A stretch of DNA of 6,791 bases from Spirochaetaceae bacterium (GTDB lineage: Bacteria; Spirochaetota; Spirochaetia; Treponematales; Breznakiellaceae): NCBI GenBank assembly GCA_031278935.1, contig JAITJK010000093.1, positions 1 to 6,791 on the forward strand. The letters run 5' to 3'. Below are positions 4,829-6,791 of this stretch, in pieces. Both the position numbers and the translations under genes were made by a program. A model generated the notes under the pieces. It saw nothing but the letters and a program-made list of their open reading frames with translations. It made no database searches and had not been told where the DNA came from. Every line of letters begins with the position of its first letter. Position 1 is the stretch's first letter.

Positions 4829-6791
4829 ATGAGTACCACCTATATGGCGTCCTTAAATCCGGGGTATGGGTATGGGTTTATCCCCGCCCCGTACCTGCCG
4901 CCGGGGGAAGATGAGTATTACCTGCGAAACCAGCAGCTTAAGGCTTTGTATCCCTCCCAAGGCCCAGGCCTCCCAAGCCGGCAGTCCCGTTATCGACCCT
5001 TAAGCTCTGAGGAAATCCGTATCCTGGAAGCCCAGGACAATACCTGCCCAGCTTGGCAGGATATATGGGTAAGCGACGGCTTTAATCCCTGGGCGGTTAA
5101 GCACTGCACCTTTGCAGGCTATGTCCGCATCGGCGCCCTACCGCCGGGATTCCTGCGCTGCCACGATTATACCCTGCCCGTGGGCATCACCCATAGCCGT
5201 ATCATCGCCTGCGACATCGGTGACCGGCCCGCCATCCACGACTGCCGGTATCTCTCCCACTATATCATCGGCGATGAGGTTATCTTGAGCTCCATCAACG
5301 AAATGGATACCACCAATCATGCCAAATTCGGCGAGGGCATCCTCAAAGACGGGGAAGATGAGGAAACCCGGGTGTGGATTGACCCTCTAAACGAAGCCGG
5401 GGGCCGCAGCGTACTGCCTTTCCGGGGAATGATCCCTGCGGACGCCTATCTCTGGGCGGTGTACCGAGAAGATACGAAACTCATGGCGGCCCTGAAAGCC
5501 ATAACCCAAGGGGCCGCAGATCCTCGGCGGGGCTATTATGGGACCGTGGGCCACGGAACGGTCATTAAACACTGTAAGACCCTGAAAGACCTGGAGATTG
5601 GAAGCAAGGCCTATATTAAAGGGGCCCATAAGCTTAAAAATTTGTCCATCCAATCCAACAACGAGGAACCGACCCAGATCGGGGAAGGAGTTGAGCTGGT
5701 CAACGGGATCATCGGTTACGGATGCCGGGTGTTCTACGGCTGCAAAGCCGTGCGCTTTGTGCTGGGGAATAATTGCAACTTGAAATACGGGGCCCGACTG
5801 ATTCACTCGATCCTGGGAGATAATTCCACGGTTTCCTGCTGTGAAGTCCTGAATAACCTGGTGTTTCCCGGTCATGAACAGCATCATAACAACTCCTTCC
5901 TTATTGCCGCGATGATCCTGGGGCAGTCCAATATGGCCGCCGGGGCAACGGTGGGGTCGAACCACAACAGCCGGGGCAATGACGGAGAAATCATCGCGGG
6001 CCGGGGATTCTGGCCGGGCCTTTCGAGTACCTTGAAGCATAACAGTCGCTTTGCCAGCTATACCCTGATCGCCAAGGGCAATTATCCGGCGGAACTGCAT
6101 ATCCCCTTGCCTTTCTGCCTGATTACCCACAGCGCCGGCACCAAGGAACTCGAGGTCATGCCCGGATATTGGTGGATGTACAATAGGTACGCCCTGGAAC
6201 GGAACAGCTGGAAAAGCCGTGCCCGGGACAAACGACGGCAGCCGGTGCAGCATATCGAGACCGCTTACCTCGCCCCGGACACCGTGGGTGAAATCATCCG
6301 GGGCTTGGCCTTGCTGGAAGACTGGGCCCACGCCGCAGGATACGCGCACCTGGACGAGCTCCCCGAAGACGCCCCCTTGCGGGTAGGGAAACGGACCGTG
6401 GAGCGGTCCAACCGGCCGGTGCGGATCATTAAACCCCGGCAAGGGGCGCAGGCCTACCGGGAAATGTTGTGCTACTACGCCGTAAAGACCCTGGTAGACT
6501 TTTTTGCCCTCCCTGAAGGCTCGGTTCCTCCGGGGGAAGGGGATTTTCTTCGGTTTCAAGCCGCCCACCCTGAGCCGGGACCCCTAGAGTGGGTTAATCT
6601 GGGGGGGCAGCTCGTCCCCGAAGCCAAGGTCGAAGCCCTTAAAGCGGCTATCCGGGAGGGGGAAATCGCTTCATGGGAGGATATTCATGGCGTCTATCAC
6701 CGGTTCTGGAGGTCATACCCCCTGGACAAGAGCCTCAACGCCCTACAGGTCCTGCGCTGGCTGCGCGCCCCGGGAGATGGCCCCCTCACCC
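4829..6791 (+). CDS. DUF4954-family left-handed beta-helix protein (3' end outside window)
   Basis: The frame stays open for 654 codons from ATG 4829 to the window edge. Residues 1-60 include a Gly/Tyr/Pro-rich start (NPGYGYGFIPAPYLPPGEDE). Then come PLSSEEIRILEAQ (57-69) and stretches of hexapeptide-like repeats with I/V/L every sixth residue (about 95-155 and 240-420, for example VELVNGIIGYGCRVFYGC), which form a left-handed parallel beta-helix as in acyl- and nucleotidyltransferases. A conserved-looking polar core follows: PGHEQHHNNS (347-356), SNHNSRGNDGE (377-387), GRGFWPGLSS and LKHNSRFASY (402-411). Residues 480-654 are mostly helical, with KSLNALQVLRWL near the edge. This matches DUF4954 proteins as I remember them from Treponema and Bacteroides, usually about 650-760 residues, so little is missing. 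A sugar-nucleotide or acyl-transfer role is inference from the fold. The ribosome site is unclear: GGGAG ends only two bases before ATG 4829. An in-frame ATG at 4808 is an alternative. GC content is high (41 of 60 G+C in 6301-6360). Confidence 0.88.
   Translation, partial: MSTTYMASLNPGYGYGFIPAPYLPPGEDEYYLRNQQLKALYPSQGPGLPSRQSRYRPLSSEEIRILEAQDNTCPAWQDIWVSDGFNPWAVKHCTFAGYVRIGALPPGFLRCHDYTLPVGITHSRIIACDIGDRPAIHDCRYLSHYIIGDEVILSSINEMDTTNHAKFGEGILKDGEDEETRVWIDPLNEAGGRSVLPFRGMIPADAYLWAVYREDTKLMAALKAITQGAADPRRGYYGTVGHGTVIKHCKTLKDLEIGSKAYIKGAHKLKNLSIQSNNEEPTQIGEGVELVNGIIGYGCRVFYGCKAVRFVLGNNCNLKYGARLIHSILGDNSTVSCCEVLNNLVFPGHEQHHNNSFLIAAMILGQSNMAAGATVGSNHNSRGNDGEIIAGRGFWPGLSSTLKHNSRFASYTLIAKGNYPAELHIPLPFCLITHSAGTKELEVMPGYWWMYNRYALERNSWKSRARDKRRQPVQHIETAYLAPDTVGEIIRGLALLEDWAHAAGYAHLDELPEDAPLRVGKRTVERSNRPVRIIKPRQGAQAYREMLCYYAVKTLVDFFALPEGSVPPGEGDFLRFQAAHPEPGPLEWVNLGGQLVPEAKVEALKAAIREGEIASWEDIHGVYHRFWRSYPLDKSLNALQVLRWLRAPGDGPLT

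Noticed and set aside
5387..6568. A 393-codon open frame on the minus strand opposite the DUF4954 gene
   Set aside because: Its translation is rich in Gly, Pro, His and Val without any domain. The plus-strand frame over the same bases is a recognisable family member. GC-rich third positions explain the missing stops.

Overview
The window reads as chromosomal DNA of a spirochaete, most likely a Treponema-type organism. This is inferred from a long DUF4954-type beta-helix protein, a family I know mainly from Treponema and Bacteroidetes, and from the general style of the glycan genes. No rRNA, tRNA, CRISPR, transposase or phage gene is visible. Most of the window is GC-rich. The central HxlR/flavoprotein pair is clearly more AT-rich.

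Left part (1-3731, all minus strand). Read in the direction of transcription there is a 59-codon gene remnant next to a degenerate dispersed-repeat motif. It is followed by a GH20 beta-N-acetylhexosaminidase with no signal peptide, a WbaP-type polyprenyl-phosphate sugar-1-phosphate transferase, and the N-terminal 120 residues of an exported protein that runs off the left edge. Spacing and common orientation suggest one transcription unit for amino-sugar glycan turnover and surface polysaccharide synthesis. However, the gap between the hexosaminidase and wbaP carries several inverted repeats that could attenuate or separate transcription.

Middle (3824-4727). A small pyridoxamine-5'-phosphate-oxidase-like flavin-binding protein (minus) and an HxlR-family regulator (plus) are divergently arranged. 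The 154-base region between their start codons holds a nested, concentric dyad (4282-4336) that overlaps a good sigma-70-like promoter for the oxidase-like gene. The likely circuit is a redox- or electrophile-responsive repressor controlling its divergent neighbour and possibly itself.

Right part (4829-6791, plus). One long open frame continues past the right edge, 654 codons visible. It encodes a DUF4954 protein built on left-handed beta-helix (hexapeptide) repeats, with a conserved His/Asn-rich core and a helical C-terminal part. Its biochemical role is not established.

I found no convincing new defence or mobile system. The points most worth following up are the concentric operator, the gene remnant beside the dispersed repeat, the hairpin-rich hexosaminidase-wbaP junction, and the DUF4954 protein.
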